Notes under the pieces: model-generated
What the model was told of the DNA's origin: nothing
The model's input: the letters and a program-made list of their open reading frames with translations, nothing else
Database searches by the model: none
Origin: Kocuria coralli
GTDB taxonomy: Bacteria; Actinomycetota; Actinomycetes; Actinomycetales; Micrococcaceae
DNA length: 64,000 bases
Assembly: GCF_008831305.1 (NCBI RefSeq)
Contig: NZ_ML708614.1
Span: forward strand, 143,920-207,919
Direction of reading: 5' to 3'
Translations under genes and position numbers: made by a program
In this document: piece after piece, positions 47,716 to 55,863 of the stretch
Layout: the number at the start of each line of letters is the position of its first letter
How positions within the stretch are numbered: position 1 is the first letter of the stretch

Positions 47716-48555
47716 CTAGCGGAGTTCGAGTTCCTGGAGGGCTTCGAAGAGCTCCGTGGCCCGGTCCACGCGCTCCGCCGCGGGTTCCCCGCCGTCACGC
47801 AGTACGGCATCAGCCAGCCAGGCCACCAGCGAGAACGCCGTGGCATAGGAGTCGAAGGCACCGGCCCGGTCGACGGGGCATTCCAGCCAGTACCGTACCG
47901 AGCCCGCCAGTGCGCGGGCGGTGCCGTCGGCGATCAGCAGCACGGGTACCCCGGCCAGCCCGCATCCGTGCAGTGCCGCCTCGAATACCCGGGGACGACG
48001 GCGGAACCCCACTGCCACCACCAGGTCCTCCGGTCCCACGTCCATGAGCTCCTCGCTCAGGGTCTGACCGGGTGCCGGTGCCATGCGGACGCCGGGCCGG
48101 GCCTGCTGCAGCTGCGTACGCAGGTGCAGCGCGACCGGATAGGAATTGCGCCAGCCGATCACGAGGATCTGCCGGGCACGCAGAATCGCCTGGGCGGCCT
48201 CCTCCAGACGATCCGTGCGCTCCGGGGTGAAGACCGCCTCCAGATTGCGGCGCTCGTCGGCCACGTGCTCGGTGGCGCCGGCTTCGGTTCCTGCGGCTAC
48301 GGCGGCCGGCACCGGGACGCCCTGGTAGCGGCGCATCCGCGCCAGTTCCTTGACCTCGCTGGATGATTCGAAGCCCAGATGGCGGTACAGCCGGGAGAAC
48401 GTCGCCCGGGACACCCCGGCGACCTCGGCCAGCTCGGCGGAGGAGTACACGGCGAGGTCGTCCAGGTGGGCCAGGACGACGTCGGCCGCACGCTGCTCCT
48501 GCGGTGTCAGCCGCGCGTACCCGGCGGTGATGCGGTCCGCGATCTGCTGTTTCAT
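47716..48555 (-). CDS. RpiR/MurR-family regulator of the allantoin operon
   Basis: A 279-residue regulator. The N-terminal HTH_6 (LTPQEQRAADVVLAHLDDLA, SSAELAEVAGVSRATFSRLY then RHLGF) is followed by a SIS sugar-isomerase-type sensor domain (RQILVIGWRNSYPVALHLRT, then GPEDLVVAVGFRRRP). It is the last gene of the permease-allB-pucG-allC operon, and its ATG overlaps the allC stop (ATGA), so it is almost certainly a local regulator responding to a purine-degradation intermediate. The TGAAAC-N4-GTTTCA-type palindromes in the two neighbouring promoter regions are candidate sites. Confidence 0.87.
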   Translation of the reverse strand: MKQQIADRITAGYARLTPQEQRAADVVLAHLDDLAVYSSAELAEVAGVSRATFSRLYRHLGFESSSEVKELARMRRYQGVPVPAAVAAGTEAGATEHVADERRNLEAVFTPERTDRLEEAAQAILRARQILVIGWRNSYPVALHLRTQLQQARPGVRMAPAPGQTLSEELMDVGPEDLVVAVGFRRRPRVFEAALHGCGLAGVPVLLIADGTARALAGSVRYWLECPVDRAGAFDSYATAFSLVAWLADAVLRDGGEPAAERVDRATELFEALQELELR

Positions 48556-49850
48556 GGCCGGCCGTCCGCCGGTGCTCTCCCGGCACGAACCCGCTCGGCC
48601 AGGGACCACACGGTGGCCTCCAGCGCATCCAGGCCGGCGGCGACGTCCTCCACCAGAACCGACTCGTTCGGGTGGTGGCTGATCCCGTCCTCGCAGCGGA
48701 CGAAGATCATCCCGATGTCCGTCACGGCGGCCATGGCCATGGCGTCGTGCCCGGCTCGCGACCACAGGCGCATGGGGGCATCGTCCCCGGTGGCCGCGAT
48801 GCCGTCCACGACCGCGTCCATGACCCAGGGCGCGCACGTGACGGTCGGGGCGGAGTGGATCTGCTCCCAGGTCAGGGTCAGCCCGCGGGAGGCGCAGGTC
48901 GACTCGATCTCCTGCAGGATCCTGGTCCAGGTGCGAGCCTGCAGGGCGTCGTCCGCGGCGCGCAGGTCCAGGGAGAAGTCCACCCGCCCGGGTACCACGT
49001 TGACCGCGCCCGGGTGGGCCTCCAGCTGGCCCACCGTGGCGATCACACCGGTCTCCCGGCCGATCCGCTCGATGGCCTGGACCGCGATGGCCGCCCCCAC
49101 CAGGGCGTCCTTGCGCCGGGCGTACGGTGTGCCCCCCGCATGGCGGGCGTCGCCGTGGATCTGCAGGGCGAGCCGGCGGGCTCCGGCGATCGCGGTCACC
49201 ACGCCGAGGCTCTGATCGGCCGCCTCCAGGAACGGGCCCTGCTCGATGTGGATCTCCAGATAGGCCACCACGTCCTCGGCGCGCTTGGCCGCCGTCGCCA
49301 CCTGTGAGGGGTCCAGGCCGAAGTCGCGGAACGCCTGTTCCAGGGTGACGCCGTGCTCGTCCTCCAGGTCCATCCACCCTTCGTTCCAGCTGCCCGCCAT
49401 GGCGCGGGAGCCGAGCAAGGTGGCCCCGAAACGCACCCCTTCCTCGTCCCCGTAGGCGCACACCTCGACGGCGAACGGCAGCTCTCCGGCACGGTCCCTG
49501 AGCCGCCGGGCCACGGCGATGCCGCTGAGCACGCCGAGGATGCCGTCGTAGCGCCCGGCGTTGGGCACGGTGTCCAGGTGGGAGGCGATGACCACCGCCG
49601 GCAGCCCCGGCTCCGAGCCCTCCATCCGTCCGATCAGCGTCCCCGCGGGATCCACCCGCACCTGCATGCCGGCTTCCTTCATCCACTCCGCGGCCAGTGC
49701 GTTGTGCTTGGCGTGCTCCGGGGTCAGGTAGGTCCGCTCGATGCCGTGGCGCAGGAAGGAGATGGCGGCCAGCTCATCGCAGCGATCCATCACCTCCTGG
49801 GCGTCGGGGCGCGCACCGGAGGGCGGGGGGAAGGATTTCTCCGGGCTCAT
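48552..49850 (-). CDS. allC: Allantoate amidohydrolase / M20 N-carbamoyl hydrolase
   Basis: A 432-residue di-metal hydrolase. Metal-ligand motifs are ASHLDTVPNAGRYDG (His, Asp), YGDEEGVRFG (Glu pair), LEIHIEQGP (His) and the C-terminal SHHPNES (His). A dimerisation domain with GDARHAGGTPYARR lies between. AllC-type enzymes convert allantoate to (S)-ureidoglycine, CO2 and NH3. The close relatives ureidoglycolate and N-carbamoyl-amino-acid hydrolases look alike, so the assignment leans on context: allantoinase and ureidoglycine aminotransferase are in the same operon. Start and stop both overlap neighbours as ATGA. Confidence 0.88.
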   Translation of the reverse strand: MSPEKSFPPPSGARPDAQEVMDRCDELAAISFLRHGIERTYLTPEHAKHNALAAEWMKEAGMQVRVDPAGTLIGRMEGSEPGLPAVVIASHLDTVPNAGRYDGILGVLSGIAVARRLRDRAGELPFAVEVCAYGDEEGVRFGATLLGSRAMAGSWNEGWMDLEDEHGVTLEQAFRDFGLDPSQVATAAKRAEDVVAYLEIHIEQGPFLEAADQSLGVVTAIAGARRLALQIHGDARHAGGTPYARRKDALVGAAIAVQAIERIGRETGVIATVGQLEAHPGAVNVVPGRVDFSLDLRAADDALQARTWTRILQEIESTCASRGLTLTWEQIHSAPTVTCAPWVMDAVVDGIAATGDDAPMRLWSRAGHDAMAMAAVTDIGMIFVRCEDGISHHPNESVLVEDVAAGLDALEATVWSLAERVRAGRAPADGRP

Positions 49851-51079
49851 GCCGCGTCCTGATAGTGCTCGAGCGCGGTAGCCGTACCCGCCCCGGCCAC
49901 CACGGACACCCCGGCGGCCCTCAGGACGGACTCCATCACGGACAGGGTGGTCATCACCGCGTCCCGCCGAGCGTTGTATCCCATGGTCCCGATGCGCCAG
50001 ACCCGGCCGTGCAACGGCCCGAACGAGGTGCCGATCTCGATGCCGTAGTCGGAGAGGATCGATGCCCGGACGGCATCCCCGTTGATTCCCTCGGGGATGA
50101 GAACGGCCACCACGTTGTTCATCCGGTGCTCCTGGTCCCCGAAGAGCTCCAGCCCCAGCGCCGCGAGGCCCGAGGCCATCGCGTGGCCGTGCAGCGCGTG
50201 CCGGGCCACCGCCCTGTCCATTCCCTCCTGGGTCAGAAGGCGCGCGCATTCGCGGGCACCGTAGAGCATGGAGGTGGCCTCCGTGTGGTGGTTCAGCCGC
50301 TGCGGGCCCCAGTAGTCCATGATCTGGGCCAGGTCGAAGTAGTTGGAGCGGATGACGGGCCCCGGGCCGGCGGTGGAGCCGTCCGCGATCCCGGCCTCGA
50401 CGTGACGTCGCGTGCGGATCTTCTCCACGGCACGGTCCGACAACGTGATCGGGGAGGAACCGGACGGGCCCGCAAGGCATTTCTGCAGGCCGGCGGTGAC
50501 CGCGTCCAGACCCCAGTCATCCGTGCGCAGCTCGTTGCCTGCCACGGAGGCGGTCACATCGGTGTAGAGCAGCACGCCGTGGCGGCGGCAGATCTCGCCC
50601 AGATCCTCCAGCGGCTGGTTCATGGTGGTCGAGGTGTCCCCTTGGACCACGGCGAGAACCGAGGGACGTTCGGCCACGATGGCCTGTTCGATCTGCTCCG
50701 GTGTGAAGACCTGGCCCCACTCGGTCTCGATCGTGACCACATCCGCGCCGATGCGCTCGCCGATCTCCTTCAGGAGCAGGCCGAACCGCCCGAAGACCGG
50801 GACCAGGACCTTCTCACCGGGCTCGACCAGGGATACCAGCGCCGCCTCGATACCGGCTCTGGAGGTGCCATCGATCAAGAACGTCCATTCGTTCTCGGTC
50901 TGGAAGACATCACGGTAGAGGGCCATCGTCTCGTTCATGGTCTCCGTCATCCAGGGGTCGTACTGTCCCACCAGTGCAGCGGACATGGCCCGTGTGACCC
51001 GTGGGTCGGCGTTGATGGGCCCGGGGCCCATGAGGAGACGGTGCGGTGGATTCACGGGTGCTTGAATCGGCGTGTGCAT
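49847..51079 (-). CDS. pucG: (S)-ureidoglycine-glyoxylate aminotransferase, PucG type
   Basis: A 410-residue class V PLP aminotransferase of the alanine/serine-glyoxylate group. It has LLMGPGPINADPRV, VVQGDTSTTMNQPLEDLGE, YTDVTASVAGNE and the PLP Lys200 in GLQKCLAGPSG. Gln199 before Lys200 and Asn at VTASVAGNE resemble the Bacillus PucG subgroup, which turns ureidoglycine plus glyoxylate into oxalurate plus glycine. AGGAGG lies 7 nt before ATG 51077-51079. A serine-glyoxylate or alanine-glyoxylate role is the main alternative, but allB and allC flank it. Confidence 0.85.
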   Translation of the reverse strand: MHTPIQAPVNPPHRLLMGPGPINADPRVTRAMSAALVGQYDPWMTETMNETMALYRDVFQTENEWTFLIDGTSRAGIEAALVSLVEPGEKVLVPVFGRFGLLLKEIGERIGADVVTIETEWGQVFTPEQIEQAIVAERPSVLAVVQGDTSTTMNQPLEDLGEICRRHGVLLYTDVTASVAGNELRTDDWGLDAVTAGLQKCLAGPSGSSPITLSDRAVEKIRTRRHVEAGIADGSTAGPGPVIRSNYFDLAQIMDYWGPQRLNHHTEATSMLYGARECARLLTQEGMDRAVARHALHGHAMASGLAALGLELFGDQEHRMNNVVAVLIPEGINGDAVRASILSDYGIEIGTSFGPLHGRVWRIGTMGYNARRDAVMTTLSVMESVLRAAGVSVVAGAGTATALEHYQDAA

Positions 51080-51132
51080 TGGGGTCCCTCCTGAGGGTTG
51101 CGAGATGGGCCCGGGTTTCCGGGGGCCGTGGG

Positions 51133-52551
51133 TCAGTGTGCGAGCAGGATCTCCCGGCCGCTCGGCGGCGCCAGCCGGACATGGTCCGCTCCGTCGGGGC
51201 CGGCCTCGCGGACGGCGACGATCTGGCCCCGGAGCACGGTGAGGACGGGGGCGCCGGTGACCTGCAGACCGTCGTAGGCGCTGATCGGGTTCTTGTGCTG
51301 CAGATCCCGGGCGTGGACCGCCCAGGCGTGGGACGGGTCCCAGACGGTCAGATCGGCGAAGGCGCCGGGCTCGATGCGGCCCCTGTATCGCAGCCCCACC
51401 AGGTCGGCGGGATTCCGCGAGGTCCACCGGGAGACGTCCTCGAGGGTGTATCCGCGGCTGAGCGCGCCGGCGATGGTGGCCGTCATCCCCACCTGGAGGC
51501 CGGAGATCCCGCCCCATGCCCGCATCAGGTCGCCGTTGCCCGCGAACTTCTCCTCCGCGGTGGCCGGTGAGTGATCGGAGACCACCATGTCGATCAGCCC
51601 CTCCCCCAGGGCCTGCCACAGCGCCTCGCGGTTGCCGGAGTCGCGTACCGGCGGGCAGCACTTGAACTGGGGCGCAGCATCCGGGATGCTCTCGGCCGCG
51701 AGCGTGAGGTAATGCGGGCAGGTCTCGACCGTCAGGGGCAGGCCCTCGTCCCTGGCGTCGGCGATGAGCTCGAGGGCCGTGGCCGCCGAGAGGTGCAGGA
51801 CATGCGTGCGGCATCCCGTCTCCCGCACGCCGTCGATGAGGGCCCTGATCGCCTCCTCCTCCGCCCGTTCCGGCCGGGTGAGCAGGAAGTCCGCGAACTT
51901 CGACGACGGCGGGGGGTTGTCCACGAGGTGCTGGGGCGCCTCGGCGTGCACGACCAGCAGTCCGCCGAATCCGGCGATCTCCCGCATGGCCCGCAGCACC
52001 TGATCCTCGTCGAGAGGGGGGAACTCCTCCACCCCCGAGGGCGAGGTGAAGCACTTGAAGCCCGCGGCCCCGGCTTCCCACAGCTCCTCCAGGCGGCCCA
52101 GGGAGGAAGGGATCGCCCCGCCCCAGAAGCCCGTGTCGACCGAGAGCTGCCCCAGGGAGGCGTCGAGCTTCACGTCCAGCGCCCTGACGGAGACCGTGGG
52201 CGGGATCGAGTTCAGCGGCATGTCGATCACGGAGGTGATCCCTCCGGCCGCAGCCGCCCGGGTACCGGTCGCGAACCCCTCCCAGTGGGTGCGCCCCGGT
52301 TCGTTCAGGTGCACATGGGTGTCCACGCCGCCGGGGAGCAAGGTCCTCCCGGCGGGTATCACCAGGTCCGCCTCGGCCCGGTCGGCCGCGGTCAGCTCGT
52401 TCGACGGGGTGACCGACCCGATGCGCCCGTCCCCGTCGATCAGCAGCTTGACGGCACTGATACCACCGGGAAGCACCGCGGCCTCGGCCACGATCGTGCG
52501 CGGAAGGCCCCCTATGGCCGGCTCCGGCCAGGATCCGGTCCTCGTGTTCAT
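51133..52551 (-). CDS. allB: Allantoinase
   Basis: A 472-residue cyclic amidohydrolase that opens allantoin to allantoate. The binuclear metal site is readable: DTHVHLNEPG (HxH), the carboxylated Lys in GFKCFTSPSG, VVHAEAPQHL (His), HVLHLSAATA (His) and VVSDHSP (Asp). ETCPHYLTL and the KCCPPVR loop match allantoinase rather than dihydropyrimidinase. It overlaps the permease stop as ATGA; a 53-bp gap then separates it from pucG. Confidence 0.93.
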   Translation of the reverse strand: MNTRTGSWPEPAIGGLPRTIVAEAAVLPGGISAVKLLIDGDGRIGSVTPSNELTAADRAEADLVIPAGRTLLPGGVDTHVHLNEPGRTHWEGFATGTRAAAAGGITSVIDMPLNSIPPTVSVRALDVKLDASLGQLSVDTGFWGGAIPSSLGRLEELWEAGAAGFKCFTSPSGVEEFPPLDEDQVLRAMREIAGFGGLLVVHAEAPQHLVDNPPPSSKFADFLLTRPERAEEEAIRALIDGVRETGCRTHVLHLSAATALELIADARDEGLPLTVETCPHYLTLAAESIPDAAPQFKCCPPVRDSGNREALWQALGEGLIDMVVSDHSPATAEEKFAGNGDLMRAWGGISGLQVGMTATIAGALSRGYTLEDVSRWTSRNPADLVGLRYRGRIEPGAFADLTVWDPSHAWAVHARDLQHKNPISAYDGLQVTGAPVLTVLRGQIVAVREAGPDGADHVRLAPPSGREILLAH

Positions 52552-53939
52552 GCGTGTTCTGTTCCAGTCTCTGCGCTCTCGGTCCGCTCCGATCCCAGGG
52601 CACGATCATCGACCTTGTGCGCCGAGGCCGGCATCACGTGGTGGAAGAGCATGTTGAGGATGAAGGCGGTGATCGCCGCCGCCGAGATCCCGGAGTCGAA
52701 CACCGTTGCCACGGCCTCCGGGAACTCGTCGTAGAAGGTCGGAACGGCGATCGGTATCACGCCCATGGCGATCGACGTGGCCACGATCAGCTGGTTGGAG
52801 TTCTTGGACCAGTCGATATTGGTCAGGGTGCGGATGCCGGAGGCGGCGACGGAGCCGAAGAGTACGATACCGACTCCGCCCAGCACCGGGAACGGGACGG
52901 AGGCGATCACCCGGCCCAGTACGGGCAGCAGCCCCAGGACCACCAGCATCGCGCCACCGGCCACCACCACGAAACGCGACTTGATGCCGGTCATGGCGAT
53001 CACCCCGACGTTCTGGGCGAACGCGGTGGCCGGGAAGGTGTTGAACACCGGCGCGAGGGTGGAGGCGAGCATGTCGGCGCGCAGCCCGTCCGCTACGCGG
53101 CGTGAGTCGACCTTGGTACCCACGATCTCGCCGACCGCCAGCACGTCCGCGGTGGTCTCGGTCATGATCACCAGGATCACGATGATCATCGAGATGATCG
53201 CACCGGCCTGGAAGGTCGGCATCCCGAAGGCCAGGGGTTCGGGCAGGGCGAAGATGTTCCCCTCGAGGACCCCGGAGAAGTCGGCCAGTCCGAACGGCAC
53301 CGCGGCGAGAGAGCCCACCACGATCCCCACCAGCACCGCCATCCGGGAGATGGCCGGGACTCTCGAGCAGATCAGGGTCACCACCAGGGTGAAACCGCCC
53401 AGCAGGATGAACTCGACGGAGCCGAAATCGGGGCTTTCGGCGTCGTTGCCCATCAGCCAGCGCACGGCCACCGGCAGCAGGGAGATGCCGATCACCGTGA
53501 TGATGGTGCCCGTGACCACGGACGGGAAGAACCGCACCACCCTGGAGAACACGGGGGCGATGACCAGTCCGAACAGCCCGGCGACGATGATCGCCCCGAA
53601 CACCGCCTGGATGCCTCCGCCGGTGGACACCACGGCGGTCATGGTGGACACCGCTGCGAAGGAGATGCCCTGTACCAGCGGAAGGCGCGATCCGAAGAAC
53701 GGGATGCCCCATGCCTGCAGCATGGTGGCCGCCCCGGAGACGAAGAGCGCGGAGGCCACCAGGAGGCCGACCTCCGCGGTGGACATCCCCGCCGCTCCGC
53801 CCACGATCAGCGGCACGGAGACGACACCGCCGTACATGGTCAGGATGTGCTGCAGTCCGTAGAGGAGCGTCCGCCCCAGGGGCAGCCGCTCGTCCTCGGG
53901 GGAGACGGGCGGGGCTTCGTTCTGAATCGATGTGCTCAT
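52548..53939 (-). CDS. Uracil-xanthine/NCS2 permease (purine uptake)
   Basis: A 463-residue NAT/NCS2 symporter with 12-14 hydrophobic segments. It carries the family signature AQNVGVIAMTGIKSR (QNxGxxxxT), ETTADVLAVGEIVG in TM8 and SFAAVSTMTAVVS in TM3. Bacterial members import uric acid, xanthine or uracil with protons. As first gene of the allantoin operon it most likely imports urate, xanthine or allantoin. Allantoin itself is usually carried by NCS1 proteins, so urate or xanthine is favoured. The 271-bp upstream region holds the promoter and two palindromes. Confidence 0.9.
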   Translation of the reverse strand: MSTSIQNEAPPVSPEDERLPLGRTLLYGLQHILTMYGGVVSVPLIVGGAAGMSTAEVGLLVASALFVSGAATMLQAWGIPFFGSRLPLVQGISFAAVSTMTAVVSTGGGIQAVFGAIIVAGLFGLVIAPVFSRVVRFFPSVVTGTIITVIGISLLPVAVRWLMGNDAESPDFGSVEFILLGGFTLVVTLICSRVPAISRMAVLVGIVVGSLAAVPFGLADFSGVLEGNIFALPEPLAFGMPTFQAGAIISMIIVILVIMTETTADVLAVGEIVGTKVDSRRVADGLRADMLASTLAPVFNTFPATAFAQNVGVIAMTGIKSRFVVVAGGAMLVVLGLLPVLGRVIASVPFPVLGGVGIVLFGSVAASGIRTLTNIDWSKNSNQLIVATSIAMGVIPIAVPTFYDEFPEAVATVFDSGISAAAITAFILNMLFHHVMPASAHKVDDRALGSERTESAETGTEHA

Positions 53940-54012
53940 TGGCGCTGATTTCCAGTGGAAGGAGGTGCAGGAGCGGGGCTCTGGGGCCGCGGCAGCCGGG
54001 GCTTGCCGGAGC

Positions 54013-54028
54013 TGGAACAGGTGTTTCA
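54013..54028. promoter_or_regulatory. Palindrome TGGAAC-N4-GTTTCA, allantoin-operon upstream region
   Basis: Matches 11 of 12 positions of the perfect TGAAAC-N4-GTTTCA site found before the formamidase gene (57086-57101). It lies 74 bp upstream of the permease start. Unpaired GTTTCA half-sites follow at 54039-54044 and 54093-54098. Confidence 0.5.
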
Positions 54029-54112
54029 GCCGCTGTGCGTTTCACGGTATGGGCCGATGCGTTCACGGCGATTGCCTGGAGGTAACCGCCGTGTTTCAAG
54101 GGCCCATCCACG

Positions 54113-54128
54113 CGAAACCAGCATTTCA
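54113..54128. promoter_or_regulatory. Palindrome CGAAAC-N4-ATTTCA, allantoin-operon upstream region
   Basis: Matches 10 of 12 positions of TGAAAC-N4-GTTTCA and is exactly 100 bp from the first copy. The two sites may form a looped or cooperative operator. The 53940-54210 region has no gene. Confidence 0.45.
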
Positions 54129-54210
54129 GCTAGTCAGAGCGGAAACTCGTGCTAGTCGCGCTTCGTAGGACGACCGGATCCTGCGCTATCGGGGTTTACC
54201 GCAACGCCTG

Positions 54211-55863
54211 TCACCCCCGGATGGAGGCGGCACGCCGCACGAGGGCCAGGTCGGAGCCGGGCGGTCCGATCAGGCACATGCCCGCGGGAAGCCCCGCCTC
54301 CGTGGCCAGGGGGACGGAGACCGCGGGAAGTCCCGCCAGCCCGGCCAGGCTGGTGAGCGCCATGGTCGCCGCCCGGGCGGCTTCGATCACCGGGCCGCCC
54401 GCAGCCGCCTCCGTGCTCATGGGTGCGACGGAGGAGGCCGAGGGGATCACCACCACCCGGTCGCCGATGAGTTCCCTCAGGTGCTGTTTGAGGGCCTTCG
54501 CCCGCGCCCCGGCTTCCCGCAGCTCGTCGGCCCTCCGCTCACTGGCCGCCTGGAAGCGTCCCGAGACGTCGGGCGCGAGCCGGTCCCAGTGCTGGGAGAC
54601 CCAGGCGCCGTGATTGGCCCAGGCCTCCCCCGCCTGCACGGCCTGCAGGACCTTCCGCAGCGTCTGGGCCTCTTCCGGCCGCACTCCGGTCTCCTCGATC
54701 GCGCCGGCTTCCCGGGCGGCCTCGCGCACGGCCACGGCGACGTCGTCGTCGGCCAGTGCCAGCATGCCGTCGAACACGACCAGCGGCCCGGCGGCCGCGG
54801 CCTCGACCGGCCCGGAATAGGCCTCGTCCAGCGCCCGGGCCGCCATGACCCGGGTGACCTCGGTCAGCAGCTCGGGCCCACGGGTCATCCACCCCACCGT
54901 GTCGAAGGACTGGGCCAGGGGAAGCAGTCCCTCCCTGGAGATCATGCCGTGCGTGGTGCGCAGTCCCCACAGCCCCTGGTAGGCGGAGGGCACCCGGATC
55001 GATCCTCCCGTGTCCGTCCCCAGCCCGATATCCGCATGCCCTGATGACACGGCGGATGCAGAGCCCGACGAGGATCCGCCGGAGATCCGGTAGGGCGCCT
55101 CGGGATTGGGCGGTGTCCCGTAGTGGGTATTGGTGCCCGCCAGCGAATAGGCGAACTCGTCGGTGCGGGCGATGCCCTTCACCTGCGCGCCCGCGTCCAG
55201 GAGGGCCTCCACCGCGGCGGCGTGCGCCGGTTCTGCCTCCGCCTCCTCGAGCCACGCCGGTGAACCCGCGCCGATCCGCTGACCGGCGACGGCGAAGAGG
55301 TCCTTGACGGCCACGGTCCTCCCGGCGAGTGGAGCTTCATCCGCCAGGTGTGGTAATTCACCGGATCCGTCGTCGGGCACGGCCGGGTTCGTGGGAACCA
55401 GGGGGTCGCCCACGAGGCGCCATATCCGGGTGTCCAGCGGGGCGGCGGGGATCGCCACGTGCGCGGCGGTGACCCGCCAGATCCCGCCGGAACGCTGCCA
55501 GACCTGGGTCTGCTGGCCGCGCCCGCCCTTGGCGGGACGCGTGATGGCGATCAGCAGCGCCGCGTCCGGGGCGAGATCACGGCGGTGCACCTCGCGAACC
55601 GTGCGCCGTGGCGCGCCGCCGCGGTTGCCGCGAAAGGCGCTGATCCGGTCATGGCCCACGAGCAGCCCGGCCGCATCGCCGCGCAACGTCCCGGGGTCAT
55701 CGGCGAAGAGCTCCTCCATCGCGGCGACGTCGTTGCCCATCAGGGCCGCCTCGTAGGCCCAGAAGCGGAGCATGAGCTCGTCGTCCGCCGCTCCCCCGAA
55801 CACGGGGACCTCGGGTGCGTACGGCACCCCGGGCAGTGGTTGCGTGCAGAAGGCGGCGGTCAT
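54211..55863 (-). CDS. AtzH (DUF3225)-amidase fusion, candidate oxalurate hydrolase
   Basis: A 550-residue protein. Residues about 25-150 are an AtzH/DUF3225 NTF2-like domain (DDELMLRFWAYEAALMGNDV, RRTVREVHRRDL, GIWRVTAAHVAI). Residues about 170-545 are an amidase-signature enzyme with Lys187 (VAVKDLF), the cis-Ser region SGGSSSGSAS (261-270) and nucleophile Ser288 (GTDTGGSIRVPSAYQG). AtzH-family HpxZ and an AtzE-type amidase are separate proteins in enterobacterial oxalurate degradation; here they are fused. No AtzG-like small subunit is visible. Its ATG overlaps the formamidase stop (ATGA). The assignment rests on context: oxalurate is the expected product of PucG. Biuret- or urea-type amides are alternatives. 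Confidence 0.8.
   Translation of the reverse strand: MTAAFCTQPLPGVPYAPEVPVFGGAADDELMLRFWAYEAALMGNDVAAMEELFADDPGTLRGDAAGLLVGHDRISAFRGNRGGAPRRTVREVHRRDLAPDAALLIAITRPAKGGRGQQTQVWQRSGGIWRVTAAHVAIPAAPLDTRIWRLVGDPLVPTNPAVPDDGSGELPHLADEAPLAGRTVAVKDLFAVAGQRIGAGSPAWLEEAEAEPAHAAAVEALLDAGAQVKGIARTDEFAYSLAGTNTHYGTPPNPEAPYRISGGSSSGSASAVSSGHADIGLGTDTGGSIRVPSAYQGLWGLRTTHGMISREGLLPLAQSFDTVGWMTRGPELLTEVTRVMAARALDEAYSGPVEAAAAGPLVVFDGMLALADDDVAVAVREAAREAGAIEETGVRPEEAQTLRKVLQAVQAGEAWANHGAWVSQHWDRLAPDVSGRFQAASERRADELREAGARAKALKQHLRELIGDRVVVIPSASSVAPMSTEAAAGGPVIEAARAATMALTSLAGLAGLPAVSVPLATEAGLPAGMCLIGPPGSDLALVRRAASIRG

Noticed and set aside
51133..52551. Dihydropyrimidinase/hydantoinase instead of allantoinase
   Set aside because: The metal site is common to both, but ETCPHYLTL with KCCPPVR and the neighbouring allC and pucG favour allantoinase.
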